Source of the DNA: Przewalskia tangutica
Lineage: Eukaryota > Streptophyta > Magnoliopsida > Solanales > Solanaceae
DNA: 64,000 nt
Assembly: GCA_029844215.1 (NCBI GenBank)
Contig: CM056733.1
Location: 49,923,142-49,987,141 of the forward strand
Reading direction: 5' to 3'
Positions 11,670 through 25,300 of the stretch are shown here, piece after piece. A program made the translations under genes and the position numbers. Position 1 is the first letter of the stretch; the number at the start of each line of letters is the position of its first letter. Below the pieces are notes generated by a model, which ran no database searches, was not told where the DNA came from, and saw only the letters and a program-made list of their open reading frames with translations.

Positions 11670-14277
11670 TGTCACGACCCGATCTCGGGCCCGCGACTGG
11701 TGCCTTACCCCGGGCACCCTAGTGATAACAACATCAGATAAAATCAGCGGAAATAAAATTTAATCAGGAAACAAGAGACAACATAAGAAAACAGGCTAAC
11801 CAAAACGGTTACCTTCATGTATATACATAAAGCGAAACGATTCTAATCCTTTACAAACCACCGCCACAACTACAGACCTCTAAGAATGTAACAACAACTA
11901 TGACGGGACAGGGCCCCGCCATACCCCTGAATTTACAAGTACCTAAATGACAGGGGACTATACCTAAAAGATAAGCCTCCGGAGAAACGGAGCTTCCCCA
12001 TGCTGTACTTCTATCCTCGGAGCGAGGATCAACAACTGGTGTAACTCTACCTGCGGCATGAACGCAGCCCCAGAGGTCGATAACAGTACCAAGTATGTGA
12101 AACTGAAAATCTAATGAAATCACATTTCATCATTTTATAAACTCATTTCGCAATAAGTAAGCAGTTAGGTCAAGTAAGGGCGCGTATCCCCAAAATGATC
12201 ACTCACATAACTATGGGTCTCACGCCCATAATATCAATCATGCCGTGGAACTCATTCCTCACCGCCGTGATATGATGTAAAACCACACCCATATGTGAAC
12301 TCAACACTAGATCCGCTGCGTCGTCAAACCGACGGGCAAGTAGAATAGCCAACTACCACCAATGTCGGTATGTCCAAGCAATCAATCGGATAGCGGCTCC
12401 CGAGAACACGCAGCGACGAAACAAAACACTTGTACATCAAAGGCTATCACAACAAGCATAGGCAAGTTCAAACGTACTTTCATTTTATATCAACAATCCG
12501 GGTTTCAATCCAAAATACTACATACTTTCATTCTTTCCTCTTTTTATGTAAAAGTCACACGATACCAATACTCGTAGTATTAAAAACACGTTTTCTTTTC
12601 AAACCAAATTACTTCACCTTCGTAAAAATCTTTACAAGACCTTTAAAATCAAGTACTCTATACTTTTTAAACCAAGTGCTTTTCTTTTAAAACAACATCA
12701 AGTATTCTTTTAAAACCCAAATAACTTACTCCTTTCAAAACAAGTAACCTATACTTAAATCAAGTTACTTCTCTTTTTCCGAAATCAAGTCGTTTTGCTT
12801 TCAAAATCAAATCTTTCTTTTATCCTCATAAAGTCGTTATAACTAACTTCCCATAAAGCCATTATAACATTTTATGTTTTAAACAAACAAAATCTATTTC
12901 ACACACGTACGTCTACCGTACTATATAGTTCACAACAATCATGCTCAAGAGTATAGGAAGAATCACATACCTCTTCGGCTTAATCCACAAGCCAAGTCGA
13001 GTATGCCGCGCGTAGAAGATCCACCTATAATAACCACAATATATCTATCAATCTCTAGTTCTCGTTGTAGCAAAATTCTAAGTACAAGGATCCTTATCCT
13101 ACGGAAAATTCGGCAGCACATCCCCCCCCCCCCCCCGCAATCACATAAATAACCTCCCCTAACAAGGCCTGCTACCAAGCCAACAACTCCAAGGGGATTA
13201 CACGTCTAACCGGACGTGTAAAATTCTGCCTCACAATAATACTACACAAGTCTACTGTAAATACAGTCCAATGTAAATACAGTTCAATACTTTATAAAAA
13301 TCCTTCCAATATATATTATACTCAATTCTAAACTACTACAATATGTAATATCCAATTACAATAGGGGGACACAGATCATTACCTCGATAAGCCCAAAATT
13401 ATCCAAGATTATAAGTCGATCCTGAGAAACGTTTAGCTCCAAATCCTTACGCTCCAACCCGCTCCAAGAAACCCTTAGAAGTTTCTAAACAACTTCTCTT
13501 AACACTTCAACCAAGCTAGGAAGATTTTCTAGGGTTTCACTTTGCGACTATTGGAATAAAGTAGTATTTTCGGGCTCCTAGTATTGAAATAACTTTGGAA
13601 TACAACTAGGGATACTAGGCTAAGGTATTTGGGATTATACAATAATACTTGAAGTATTTCTACACAAGTGGGGGAGGTTGGACGAAACAACTACAAAGGG
13701 AGGGGAGTATTTTTGCTTTGGAAAGCTTAAGTGTGGATGATAAGTCTTCAACTAAGGGGGGGTATTTATAGAGGAGTCAAGGGTCAAGATCTATGCAAGT
13801 GTGTGGTCAAGATTGGGCCATGTGTGTGTGGGTCCCACCACACCACATGGCCAACGAAATGAGCTTCCAGTGTCACGCCATTTCGGCGAGGAATGATGAA
13901 CAACGTCCCTCCACCGGCCAAGGTGTCACATGGGGGTGACACGTGTCGCCCCCCGACTCGTCCAAAATATTTCGTCTTCCGAAAATATCCAAAATACCGA
14001 AAATCTCAAAAACAAAGCGGGCCCCACAAAACCGTAAATTTCTCCCGTGGGCCCCACGTGACCATTTCCGAAAATAAAATCTCATAATTTTAATATAATC
14101 CAAGAAGTCCAAATATCAAATCTGGGAATCTAATTCCCATTAACGAACCTTTTTCCTTCACAAAACCCGGAAACTTTTCCGTCGAAAAAAATCACATCTT
14201 TCTTTCTTTCCAAAATTGTTGTCGTATTCTCGTACGTACGTCCTCACATACATACACTGGAACTACGGGGTATAACA
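11670..14277 (-). repeat. 5' LTR of the host gypsy element (2,608 bp)
   Basis: A diverged relative of the 3.8-kb LTRs: termini TGTTATACCCCG and GTGACA in element sense, similar start and end, but without the 64-bp array. It precedes the primer-binding site and the leader leading (across the nested insertion) to the gag-pol remnant at 1-2728. GTAAG follows it at 14278-14282 and is the candidate target duplication, but the other end is outside the window. A C run lies near 13120-13137. Confidence 0.85.
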
Positions 14278-14804
14278 GTAAGGCACTGTGTATTGTAATT
14301 TTATTATCATACATGTCTCCGGCTTTGTGTTAAACTTATGATGAAATTTACAGTATTTTTCCAGTTTTACATACTTAGTACATATTGTGTACTGACCCCC
14401 TTCCTCGGGGGCTGCGTTCATGCCGCAGGTAGGGGTAAGCAGGTGGTGGATCCTCATTCTTAGGATCACATATCGCACTCGAAGCTCATTTCTCGGAGGC
14501 TTGTCTTTTTAGTACGCTTTTCCACGATGTTGTAGATTTATGTACATTCGGGGTATGGCGGGCCCGTCCCGCCACCGTTGTTATTCCTAAGTGCAGTAGT
14601 CACATGTTGTGGTTTGAAATGTAAGAACCGAGTTGCAGCTTTTCTTTGATTATGCATATTTTATGGAAGCGGCACTTGCCAGCTTTGTGTTATTATTGTC
14701 TAAATGTTGTATGTTGTGTATGTTCCGCTGCTATTCTCTGATGTATACCTGAATGGGGTGCCCAGGTAGGGCACCAGTCGCGGCCCCGGGATCGGGTCGT
14801 GACA
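14278..14804 (+). repeat. 3' part of a plus-strand gypsy LTR
   Basis: Read forward, this matches the terminal part of the same broad LTR family in the opposite orientation to its left neighbour. It includes the GGGCTGCGTTCATGCCGCAGG segment also seen at 57111-57134 and ends CGGGTCGTGACA. No primer-binding site follows, so it is a 3' or solo LTR. The rest is presumably left of the window, displaced by the insertion at 1-14277. Confidence 0.75.
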
Positions 14805-16418
14805 TTCTTTCTCTCTTTCAATCAATGGGGAGCTACATGGTTACTTCAAGGGTAAGCGCGGCCTAAGACAAGGTGATCTTATGTCCCCTTAGCTCTTTAT
14901 CTTGTGTATAGAATACCTTTCAAGGATGCTAAAACTAAAGGTTGCGGCAAGAGCTTTCTCCTATTATCCAAAGTGTAAGAGATTGGGCATTACTCACCTT
15001 GCATTTGTGGATGACCTCATGCTTTTTGCCAAAGGAGATGTATCTTCTGTTGAGATTCTTATGGAGTGTCTTGAAGAGTTGGAGGTTGTCTCAGGGTTAA
15101 CTCTTAACCCATCTAAATCCTCTGTCTACATAGCGGGAGTGCATGATACAGTTCGTGACTTGATCTTGTCCAGAGTGGGATTCGGCATTGGTAGCTTTCC
15201 GGTACGGTACTTGGGGATCCCTTTGTCCCCAATTTTAGTCTCGGTGGATCAGTTTGCTCCATTCAATAGTGCAATATCGGATTACATTCAGAAATGGGGG
15301 CATCACTCACTATCTTATGCGGGTAAGCTGGAACTAATCAGGTCGGTCATTCAAGGGGTTGAGAGCTTTTGGTTCCGGGCACTTCCTATTCTCGCCATCG
15401 CCCTCAACAAGTGCAGTCTGCATGCATTCAATTCTTATGGGGAGGTAAACCACCAAGAGTCGCTTGGGATGTCATTTGTTTTCCCCAATCTGAAGGAGGT
15501 TTGGGACTTATGAACATCAAAGAATGGAACCATGCCTTACTATCCCGGACCATTTGGCAAACTCACACTGAAGTAGATTCCTTATGGGTCCAATGGATCA
15601 ATAGCTACTATTTGAGAGGCCTATCATTTTGGGATTATGAGGTACGTCCTAGGGACTCCCCCTTATTCAAAAAAGTTTGTGGGATCCGCGACAAATTTGT
15701 TTCTATCTTTGGTAGCCAAGGCGACGCTATTGCCGGCTTGGAAAAGTGTTGGACCAACGGAAAATTTGATTCTAGCCTCGTGTATGATATCTTGCGCATT
15801 CCGCAAGATAAAAAGCTTTGGATATCACAAATTTGGAAAGGCTTCATTCCTCTCAAGTTCTCCTTCACAGTATGGCTCACTTGTAGAAAGCGGTTAGCTA
15901 CAAAAGACACTCTTTCCTATCTAAACTTGGAGGATAAGTCTTGCGGGTTCTGCAAGCGTGCTAATGAGACAAGGGAGCACCTCTTCTTTACTTGCCCCTA
16001 CACCCGCTTGATTTGGAAGAGCATAAGGGAATGGTTGGGTATTAGAAGAGAAATGACAACTATTGAAAGCTCTCTTAAGTGGATCAAGAAAGACCACTGT
16101 GGGACAGGCATCCGAGCAAAATCTATCTTGCTTGCCTTTTGCATAGTGGTCTATGAGATTTGGAAGACAAGAAATACATTGCTCTTTGAAGGCACAAGCA
16201 TACCGGCAGAGGTGGTCATTGCAAAGATTAAAACAACATCTTATAGAGTTCTATATGACTTAATCCCCTCTTGTAATGGCACCTTTTGAGTGACCACCCC
16301 TCCCCTCTTCATTTTTTGTTTATATTACGTTGAGGATTGAGAACCCTCAATGACTGATTGTAGCCACCTTTCTTTCCGTTATTAGTAATAATATTTGCAT
16401 TTACCCAAAAAAAAAAAA
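14805..16418 (+). pseudogene. L1-type LINE, 3' portion (reverse transcriptase plus zf-RVT) with poly(A)
   Basis: Non-LTR retrotransposon remnant. The first frame (to about 15513) covers late RT: RQGD-like sequence with a stop just after it, the catalytic FVDD at 15004-15015, and a downstream SLSYAGKLELIRSV segment. The product continues in another frame at about 15369-16289, so there is a frameshift near 15400-15510. The C-terminal part holds a zf-RVT domain with the pattern C-x2-C...H-x4-C (CGFCKRANETREHLFFTC). A 3' untranslated tail ends in an A run at 16407-16418. The 5' half is displaced by the LTR ending at 14804. Stop and frameshift make it inactive. Confidence 0.88.
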
Positions 16419-17727
16419 TCATTTCATGCAATATTAGGGAGTTGAACCCCAAAAATACTTTTACTATCAAAATCAAGTTACTTACACTTTTAAACTTAAG
16501 TAACTTATACCTTTAAAATCAAGTACTTCTTCTTTCAAAATCAAGTTACTTCTTTTTTTCAAATCAAGTCATTTGTTCTCTTTAAATCAAGTAATCTATA
16601 TTTTTCAAATCAAGTAATCTATACTTTCAAATCATAAAAAGGAACTTCCCTTTTTGAAATCCAAAGTACTATCAAAGAAGTATATAGATCAACTTCTAGT
16701 TTAGGAAATCCAAAGTACTATCAAAGAAGTATATCACTAAGGATTAGGTTCCGATAGAACTCTATAAAGCTCAAGTCACTTATACTTCTAAAATCAAGGC
16801 AAGTATACTTCAAGAACAAGTCATGTATACTCCAATAACAAGGCAAGTATACTTCAAGAAACAAGTCATGTATACTCCAAATAGCAAGGCAAGTATACTT
16901 CAAAAAACAAGTCATGTATACTCTAATAACAGGGCAAGTATACTTCAAGAAACAAGGGGCGTGTACTTCAAGAATCAAGACAAGTACACTTCAATAATCA
17001 ATCATGCCGATAGAAGGAAATAGTTCACATACCTCGTTGATGACTAACCAACACGACAAGTAGCATACGCCCCAATGTACTTCAACCTTTATCGGTTATT
17101 CCTCAAGCCACGTAGACTATGCTACACGTAGTGCTTCAACCTAAAATGGCAATAACACTTCTATCAACATCAATCTTACTAGTGTAAGACTTATACCAAA
17201 TAATGGCCCTCTAATTCTACGGAAATTTAGGCAGCACTTCCTTTGTTTCTACGTACTTTTCCACCTTTTCCAAGGCCCGAATTCATCAACCAATAAGCCA
17301 CATTTAAGGCACAACCAACAGTTAACCAAAGGGGATTACACGCCTAACTTGACGTGTAAAATTCTGCCCCACAATCTATACAACACATAACGCAAAACAG
17401 TCCATAAAACAGTCCACTAAACAGTCCATAATAAACCAACATTAAGGTTACAATGTGAAGCCTTTAACACCCTTATTCCTTAGGACTTTCACTAGTCATT
17501 TTACCACATTAAACATGCATATTAGGGGCTGATTTTCCAGAATATATGCACCCCAAAACCGTCCATAAAACAGCATCACAACGTCTAACAGTTTTGGGCA
17601 GTTTTCGTCCAACAATAACTACAACAATCCAAAGTCCTTTTCCTTAATTCTTTTTATTCCAAAATTCAAATCTCAATTTTCTCACGTACGTTCTCATCTC
17701 ATTGCCTTGGAATTACGGGGTGTAATA
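16419..17727 (-). repeat. U3 part of a minus-strand gypsy LTR
   Basis: In reverse complement this aligns with the LTR at 47395-49026 and 54908-57137: the same terminal ACACCCCGTA, the segment around 17170-17240 matching about 48740-48830, and the segment at 16420-16460 matching about 55655-55695. Only the beginning of the LTR (element sense) is present; the rest was presumably separated by the LINE insertion and lies left of the window. Confidence 0.8.
16795..16990. repeat. ~36-bp tandem repeats inside LTR
   Basis: AGTATACTTCAAGAAACAAG alternates with CATGTATACTC-type sequence about four to five times, with variation between copies. Confidence 0.8.
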
Positions 17728-19990
17728 ATTTGTATATGAGACAAGTGTATACGTCGACGAATGATACAAATGCAAGTCATAATCAAGTGTTCCCTGAATG
17801 TACCTAAGAATGCGTTTGAGCGCATTCATATGTTCAATCCTAAGATCATGTATAAACAAACACACCTGTTGTACGACATATGTAATATCATGTCGCATGA
17901 ACGTAAGATACTGAAGGGCGCCAGCAAGACTACGATAGCGGATCATATCCTCATAGGGAGAGCCAGCTGCACCACCCAACTTGGGTTTAGTATCAACTGG
18001 AGTAGAAGTGGACTTACAGGATGACATCCCAGCCCTTTCAATGATCTCTTATGCATACTTCCTCTGTGATAAGAACAGTCCACCTGCATGACGAGTGACA
18101 TCAATCCCCAAAAAATAACTCAATGGCCCCAAGTCTTTCATGGCAAACTCATAACTGAGCATTGTCATAATAGACTGCATAATGTATCAGAAGAGGCAGT
18201 CAAGATAATATCATTCATATATAATAGTATATAAGCCATCGAAGACCCCCGACGATATATGAATAATGAATTATCAGACCTGCTGTGAGAGAACCCAATA
18301 GACGAAACATAGTCAGCAAACCTCTTATACCAAGCCCGTGGAGACTGCTTAAGCCCATACAAGGACTTCTTCAACAAACATACATGATTAGGATATCGAG
18401 TATCCCTAAACCCCAAGGGATGATGCATATATATTATCTCATTGAGATCACCATGTAGAAAAGCATTCTTCACGTCTAGTTGATGAATGAGCCATGCTTT
18501 CGAAAGAGCTAAGCTGAGCATAGCGTGAATGGCAGCTGGCTTGACCACCGGGCTAAATGTCTCACCACAATAAACACCAACCTGCTGAGTCTTACCATCA
18601 CCTACAAGACGAGTCTTATGCCTCGCAAATGAACAGTCAGAATTATCCGTATGAGCAAAAATCCACATAGACCGAATATATTAACACCAGATGGACGGGG
18701 TATTAACTCTCACATCTTATTATCAATAATAGCATTATATTCATCCGTCATGGCAATCTTCCAATTTGGGTTATTTAAGGCAGACACAGGATTACGGGGT
18801 AAGGGTGATTTAAGAACATTAGAATTCAAATTAAAATATCTTTTTGGTTTAAAAATACCCCGTTGACCTCGGTTGACCGGTTCGTGACTCGATGCTGAAT
18901 TGGGTGAATTTTGGGAGACGTACCGGTAGCCTCCTTTTTTTCCAAACCGGCCTCCTCCAATGTAACCATGGATCGGGTCTGATAGAATTCCGGCAGATGG
19001 TTTCTTTGACGAAGAATTGAAGCAACACCGTTATAGGCCTCTGACAGGCCTGCAACTATTTGTAGAACGAGATGATTATTGCTCACAGGAGCACCCACAT
19101 TGCGAAGTTGATCCGCCAAGTCCTTGAGTCGTTTACAATAAGATGAAACATTAGGAAAATTCACCATAACAACTTGAGAAAATTCCTATTCAAGGGTGAA
19201 AATGCGTGAATGATTGTTATCCTGGAAGATATCACGCAATCGATTCCAAGCAATCATAGTTGTGGAGTTGGGTTCCATAATCGTCTGTAAAAGGTCCATG
19301 GATATTGTGGCATAAATCCACTGGAGAACCTTTGCGTCAAGCGTGACCCATAATTTTGGATTGTCCGCTTTGGTGGGTACATCATTATCTTCGGTGGTCT
19401 CATCCCCCGTTGTAGGAGTTGGAGGGGGATGATGTGGTAAAGAACTTAATGTGTCATTGCATGAATTTTGAATAATTCTGTCCATGTCCTATATTGAACG
19501 TTTTCGAGGTCAAGAACAATAGGAATAACACTCTTGATGTTATAAACCGTTAGGACGAGATGAAACGTGTTCTTATTAGTCATGATGAAGAGAACAAACT
19601 TTGGACAAGAATATTTTGTAGGGGGAGGCTCGGGTTTGCAGAAACCGATGGGGGGGATTTTTGTCACGGATTTCAAGAGGAAATCGAGAAAAAGTGAGTA
19701 GCGGGAGCAAGGAAAATAACCTACTCTTGATACCATGAAAGAATTAATCCTTTGATTATTTTTATTGATTGAAGGTCTATATATACAAGTTACAATAGGA
19801 AAATCATTTTCCTATTATACATCTAAATCCCTATTCAATTTGGAGACTAATAATACAATTATGGTAAGACTACAAGACTAATTACTATACAAGTGTAATA
19901 TATAAATATACCATAAATGAAACCTACACCTATGTTGATTTACACGGACTGACTGGCCCAAGTATTGGCCCAAGTGCTCTCGGCTGGACA
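17728..19990 (-). pseudogene. Deleted Ty1/copia element, 5' LTR plus gag and RT/RNase H parts
   Basis: Minus-strand copia remnant. From right to left: LTR 19990-19736, primer-binding site beginning TGGTATCAAGAGT at 19735, gag around 19735-18830 in at least three frames (including a UBN2-like segment with VLQIVAGLSEAYN), then a jump near 18830-18670 to reverse transcriptase (QLDVKNAFLHGDL, LKQSPRAWYKRF). The catalytic box reads YMND rather than YVDD. RNase H-proximal sequence (ILRYIQGT) ends at 17728. Protease and integrase are missing. The 3' LTR is absent because the LTR at 16419-17727 abuts it. Inactive. Confidence 0.88.
19736..19990 (-). repeat. 5' LTR of the copia remnant (~255 bp)
   Basis: In element sense it starts TGTCCAGCCGAGAG and ends AATTCTTTCA, immediately before the primer-binding site. 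The outer boundary is set by the TG...CA rule because no second LTR is present for comparison. Confidence 0.7.
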
Positions 19991-22306
19991 CTCCAAATAT
20001 ATACCTTAATATACATACAATATATATGTATATCATGTGTATATTGTATGTATATTTAATAGTTATCTTCTTTTCTATGCAGTATCAAAGCTTAAAATTA
20101 ATACTTCTTGAAAAGTTTACGATGGAGAATGTGAAATAATGGTTTTAATTTTTATATAGAAGTGGTTGGCTCCCATATCAAAACGTAAGGTAAGTTTGTA
20201 GTTGAGTTAGACTTCCGAAGTGCAATATGATAATCATTGAGAAACGTATTAATAGGATTAATAGTTCACCTATATTGAGTAACAATAGTTGTAATAGGAT
20301 TGATAGTCCTAGCTTATGGCCAGTAGTATTCAATAAGAAGACTTTTTGTAAGGTAGTTGAAGAAGTAGGATTAGTAACGCTAGTAGTATACTTAGTTTTG
20401 TTGGGTGGTTATAAGGAATAGAATTATAACTTAAGGGTATAAAAGTCGTTCAATTTTGGCCAATCAACATTTATATTTCATGCTTTTAAAATAATATAGA
20501 TATAAAATGAAAATTGGTATAAAGTGGCTTCTTTCTTATCGGTTTGCTAAAAAATTATAAATACAGGGAGAGAAGGGATTATGTCATCACCAAGTTCTCA
20601 TAATTGAAATGATAACACTTTCTTTTTCTGTAAATTTGATGTGGTATTAGACTTTCATCTACAGCTGTGCACCAAACAGGGTTGTGATATGTAATAAAGA
20701 AAAAAAAACAGACGATTAAGAAACATGTGTTTTACTAATTCCATTCATGCTTTCCTAGACACTTTCTTCTTTAGGATCTAATGGCCTTTGCATTAGCATG
20801 CAATTTTGTTATTTCGTCAAATTGGTTTAGGTTGACTTTTTAGAAAAGAGTACACGTGTTTGGATTTGCTTTACGAAGAAATTATATATTGTGATGAAAA
20901 ATTAATGGTTAATTACACTAGAAGCTCTTATTAGGGAAAAAATGGTTTTTTACCTTAACACACTTTTTTTTAATTTTATGACCCTTTTACAAAAAAATCT
21001 TCATTTTTTCAACATAAAAGATCTGAAAAAACACATAAAATATCTGGAAAATATTTTTTTTTATTCAAATTGTAAGAAGCCAAGAGATCTCATTTCCTCT
21101 TATATAATATACATGTAACTAAGTATATTTAAAATGTAATTAGTAAAAGATAAATCAAAATTATAAATAAAAAGCTCTTATGTATTTATTTGTGAAATTT
21201 TAAATTGAAGATAGACAGTTTCTTGAATCTTTTTGATTCATGCCTTCAATTAAAAAGAGAATAAACATTTTTTGATAGACACGACATACCCATTGAAATG
21301 TCTGAGTAGGTTAGAATGTACGCAGACCTTACCAAAAATAGACACACATAGATTATATTCATAAAAAATAGTTCAATCCCTTGCAAATCAAGTATTTAAC
21401 AATTTGATAAAATGAAATCACTTCTAAAAAGTACACCGACTCTTGGGCATAGAGTATAAAGTCAATGGTTCCTATTCTTTATAGAGACTCGAGAGTACCA
21501 ACTCGACACTGACATGAACTCTTAAGCCATTCTCCTTCTGTCTGGCTGTAACACCGTACAAGTTTAATACTTGTGAGGAAACAAGGGAAAAGAAGGAAAG
21601 TTTGGGCAAGAGAGACGAGAAAGTGAAAATACTGCAAATTCTACGTAACCTAATAGTAAAAGACTTCCTCATTTTCTTCAGAAACCGAAAAAGACGAGGA
21701 CAATTTGTTGACTCTTCTGTTTGTTCCCTTCCCCTATTAAGCAAAGGGACACTCATGTACATATCACCTCATTGCGCATTCTGCTGACCAAATTCCAGGT
21801 AAACCAGACATGTTGAATGTAGAGTTATTTCCCACAACAAGAATGTCTCAAGTTCTGAGACTCTTTTCTCACAAGTTGGTTACCCCTTTGGGTCCATTAA
21901 CTTGTGAAACAAAAACAATCTCAAGCAACTAGTGTCAGTTGTGAGAGGCACAAAATGAAAATTTTCAGAACTTCACTACATTCTTCTTGTAACAACCATA
22001 CACATAGTCCACTGCAAGCACAAGAGCAGCACTTGTATCATCTTGTTTTCTAGGTAGGATGCAACTAAAATGGGAGCCAAAAATTGCAAGAGCCCTGGAC
22101 ACTTGCGTTTTGAGAAACAATTATTCTACTAGATCATCTTTTTTGAACTTAAAATGAAAATGCAGAAGCGATTAAAAAAATATCAGATGATAAGTACATA
22201 TATATGGATAAGAACCTGTATTATCACAACCTCACAGAAAACAAAAACAAAGGAGAGAACTGTGAAATATTACAAGCTGGGGAAGAGGAAGACCATAGAA
22301 GATTAA
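19991..22306. other. Intergenic and DDB1 3' flank; no gene recognised
   Basis: AT-rich sequence with no ORF that looks like a gene. The part adjoining 22306 should hold the DDB1 3' untranslated region, but I could not fix a poly(A) site. A TATATGTATAT-type imperfect palindrome lies at about 20015-20060. About 21307-21335 matches, in inverted form, the tail of the RTE element at 43535-43570. Confidence 0.6.
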
Positions 22307-25300
22307 CTAATGCAACCTTGTCAACTCTTCTACTCTCTTCATTAGTTCCTCAACTGGAACTGCCATTGCTTTAGAAATCTCTTCCATCCGGTTCCTGCTA
22401 AGATCTAGGAATGATTCAATCAAATCTCCGTCAAGAAAGCTTTTAGCATCTACAGTTTTCTTCTCATTGTAAAACGACCTCCACTGCTCATGGCTCAGTC
22501 CTCCCACACCCTTTATCACTTTCCGTAAGTTTATCTGCAGCTTCTCCAAAAATAAATACTGATCATGAGGAAGTGATGCAATGACCCCTATAACACCATT
22601 CACTGTGCCAAATATGACAGTCGGTATCTGGCCAACATCTGAATCTGGCAGTCGCATGACAAGCGAACCGTGTCTAAACCTATTAACAAATTCACCAAGG
22701 TGGTATTCACCAACCACTTCAAGACGGCTTCGCTCCTCATCTGTAGCACCTTCGCTATTTTTCCTGACAGTGAAAAGGTTAAAGTTGTTCTCAGCACCAA
22801 GATAAATGTCATCGTCAAGAATCTCAACAGCTGACATCCAATTTGCATTATAGTCTCGGGCTCGCTCTTCTATAGCACCCTCCTCATGCTAAAAATGAAC
22901 GATATTGTGAATGTCAGCAATGCCTTCTTACTGAAGTAAGATAAATTAGGCTACTCGCAAGAAGCTAGGAATTAAGAGTAATGTTGTAAATTTTAATTCT
23001 AAAGCATTAGAATACTATATTTACTTCCAAAAGCTACCTTGAAAATCAGCAGAGAAATAGACTTCATCAAATCACCGACGACAATAAAATCCCCACGTGT
23101 TTGAACATAAAGAGCTAATATATGACCATGGTGTCCACATTCTGTCTGCAATTCTCGGCTGCCACCATCCTCACGCGAAGCCCACTTGTACAATTGAATC
23201 TTCTGATTGATTGCAGCAAGCAGTTTCCCATTGAAGGCATTTAGAGAATAGACAGCTCCCTTAGTTTCTTTCTCTGCAATTAGTTGGAGCTTTCCATCTT
23301 CAACTATAAAAACTAAAATTCGGCCCTGCAATTGCTCATCATTAATGTATCTTAAAACAACCATAAAATGAACATCAGTGAATTAAACTAGCCCCAGAAA
23401 AAAGTTTTCTTTACATTGAAGGCACAGAGTTACAAGCTTATCAGTTTTGACTTGAAACAAACTTAGATCAACCAAAACAGCCTCAAGGTGTAAAAATTGC
23501 TTTGAACCACGACTTCTCCCTCCAGTAAAGGATTAGTTTGCTTAACTAGCTACTGATGATTTAAACTCACCTCTCTCCTAAATAATTCATAAAGATTATC
23601 ATCTGATTTTCTGTTTTTTCGTTCTCCTTTTTTCCTTTTTTAGGGAAGAGGAAAAAAAAGGGGGGAGGGGGGGATAAAAAGATTACCATCTGATGTTATC
23701 AATCAACATTAATTACTACAGTTTTGATGTATAAAACATTATACAATTCTTTATATCCATTGAATGCAGTCCTCCCTCAGTCCCATATCTGTTGTCACAT
23801 TTCAGTTAAGCAAGGAATATAAGAATCGAGTTGAAACTGCAAAACAGTTGAAAGAAAAGATCACCAAAGATACGATCTACCACATGACCCATGTAGGGGC
23901 ATCATCAATCAAACAAAACAAGAGAGAGAGAGAGAGAGAGAGAACAAAGTGGGGATGGTGATGGAAAGATGTGAAGTTCCATCTATTGGTAAGATATCAG
24001 ATGAATTTTGAGGAAAACAATATGGCTTGAGAACCGAAAATCCACTCAAGTCGATAGTTCATTACAAATCACAGGATATAAGCAAACCTTATGATTTGAA
24101 CTCAAATCGATAGTTCCCTTACCTTGGTAGGTTCATTTTCCTCTGGCATCACATATGCAGTCCCAATGCAATAATACACATTACTATCATCAGAAAAGGA
24201 GCAGCTAAGTATGGAACAACCATATTCAAATTGGTCAAGGGGATACGTTGATATGAACTCAAATGTCTGATCATCTAACAGGCGGACAAAATGCATTTCA
24301 GGATCATCTGCATTTGACTGAGTATACTTTACGCTGCATAGAGCAAACGTCCGGGTCTGCTCTTGATGGCTGATGCGACGTGCATGCTCCCCAAGGGGTA
24401 TTGAACGGATGTGAAGCTTTTGAATTTCATCAATAGTGCCAATTGTTAACTCACCTTCTTTCGCGATGGCGAGGCTGTTGACAAAAGGGAAATAGCTATT
24501 AAAGCTCTTAAGCATAGAAAATATAGGACACAATTAATAAAAAAAAAATAGAAACTACAATTAACAAATTCTGATACTTCTAGCACTCTTTGATTCTGAC
24601 AGACATGGAAGATATAGAAAAAAAATAAACTATGACGCTAGCTTGTCAATAATATATGGAAGACATTCTAATTCTTTAATATGTTGACACCAGTAATAGG
24701 TGCCTGCTGAGCTAGCAATTCATGACTCAAAATGTAATTGAACAACTAAATCAAGAGACAAATAGAAGTTCCCAATAGAGTACCATATTCAAGTTTTAGT
24801 CAATAGACACAATCTTACCAGTTAAACTGAAGAAAAGGAAGGAACAAATTACCTGTCTGGAAAAGCTGCAACGTTGAATGGGCACATATGACTAACTTCT
24901 TTTAGATTTACATTGCTATAAAGCAGCTTCTTGTTACTGCTGTAAATAACTGTGGGCCTATCAGAGGCAGCAAAGACGTGTGTAGCATCTTTAGATGAGA
25001 ATGTACGAAGTGTTATGGGCTGGGTCCCAAGAGACACTTTTTTCCTATCTGTCAGCTCACCAGTAGTCATGCCCAATACAAAATTCAAGAGATGGCCATC
25101 TCCCAAAGCACATAGTAAATAAGATATCTGAAAGGGAGAGAGTTTTAGACCCAAAGAAAAAGAAAGAAACAGAGGCAAAAGAACATACTAGAGGCAGGCA
25201 GCACAACAATATTCATGGCTATTTTCTGATATATTATGTGAGACATTAAGGCATCGGAAAAATATTATTGAATTGTGTATTCTACATTAGAATCTGTATC

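Noticed and set aside
14902..16289. Two long overlapping ORFs as possible host genes
   Set aside because: They are consecutive parts of one LINE reverse transcriptase with FVDD and a zf-RVT pattern, joined by a frameshift and followed by a poly(A) tail.
20227..20421. Small ORF in the spacer left of DDB1
   Set aside because: No recognisable domain or conserved pattern; expected by chance in AT-rich DNA.
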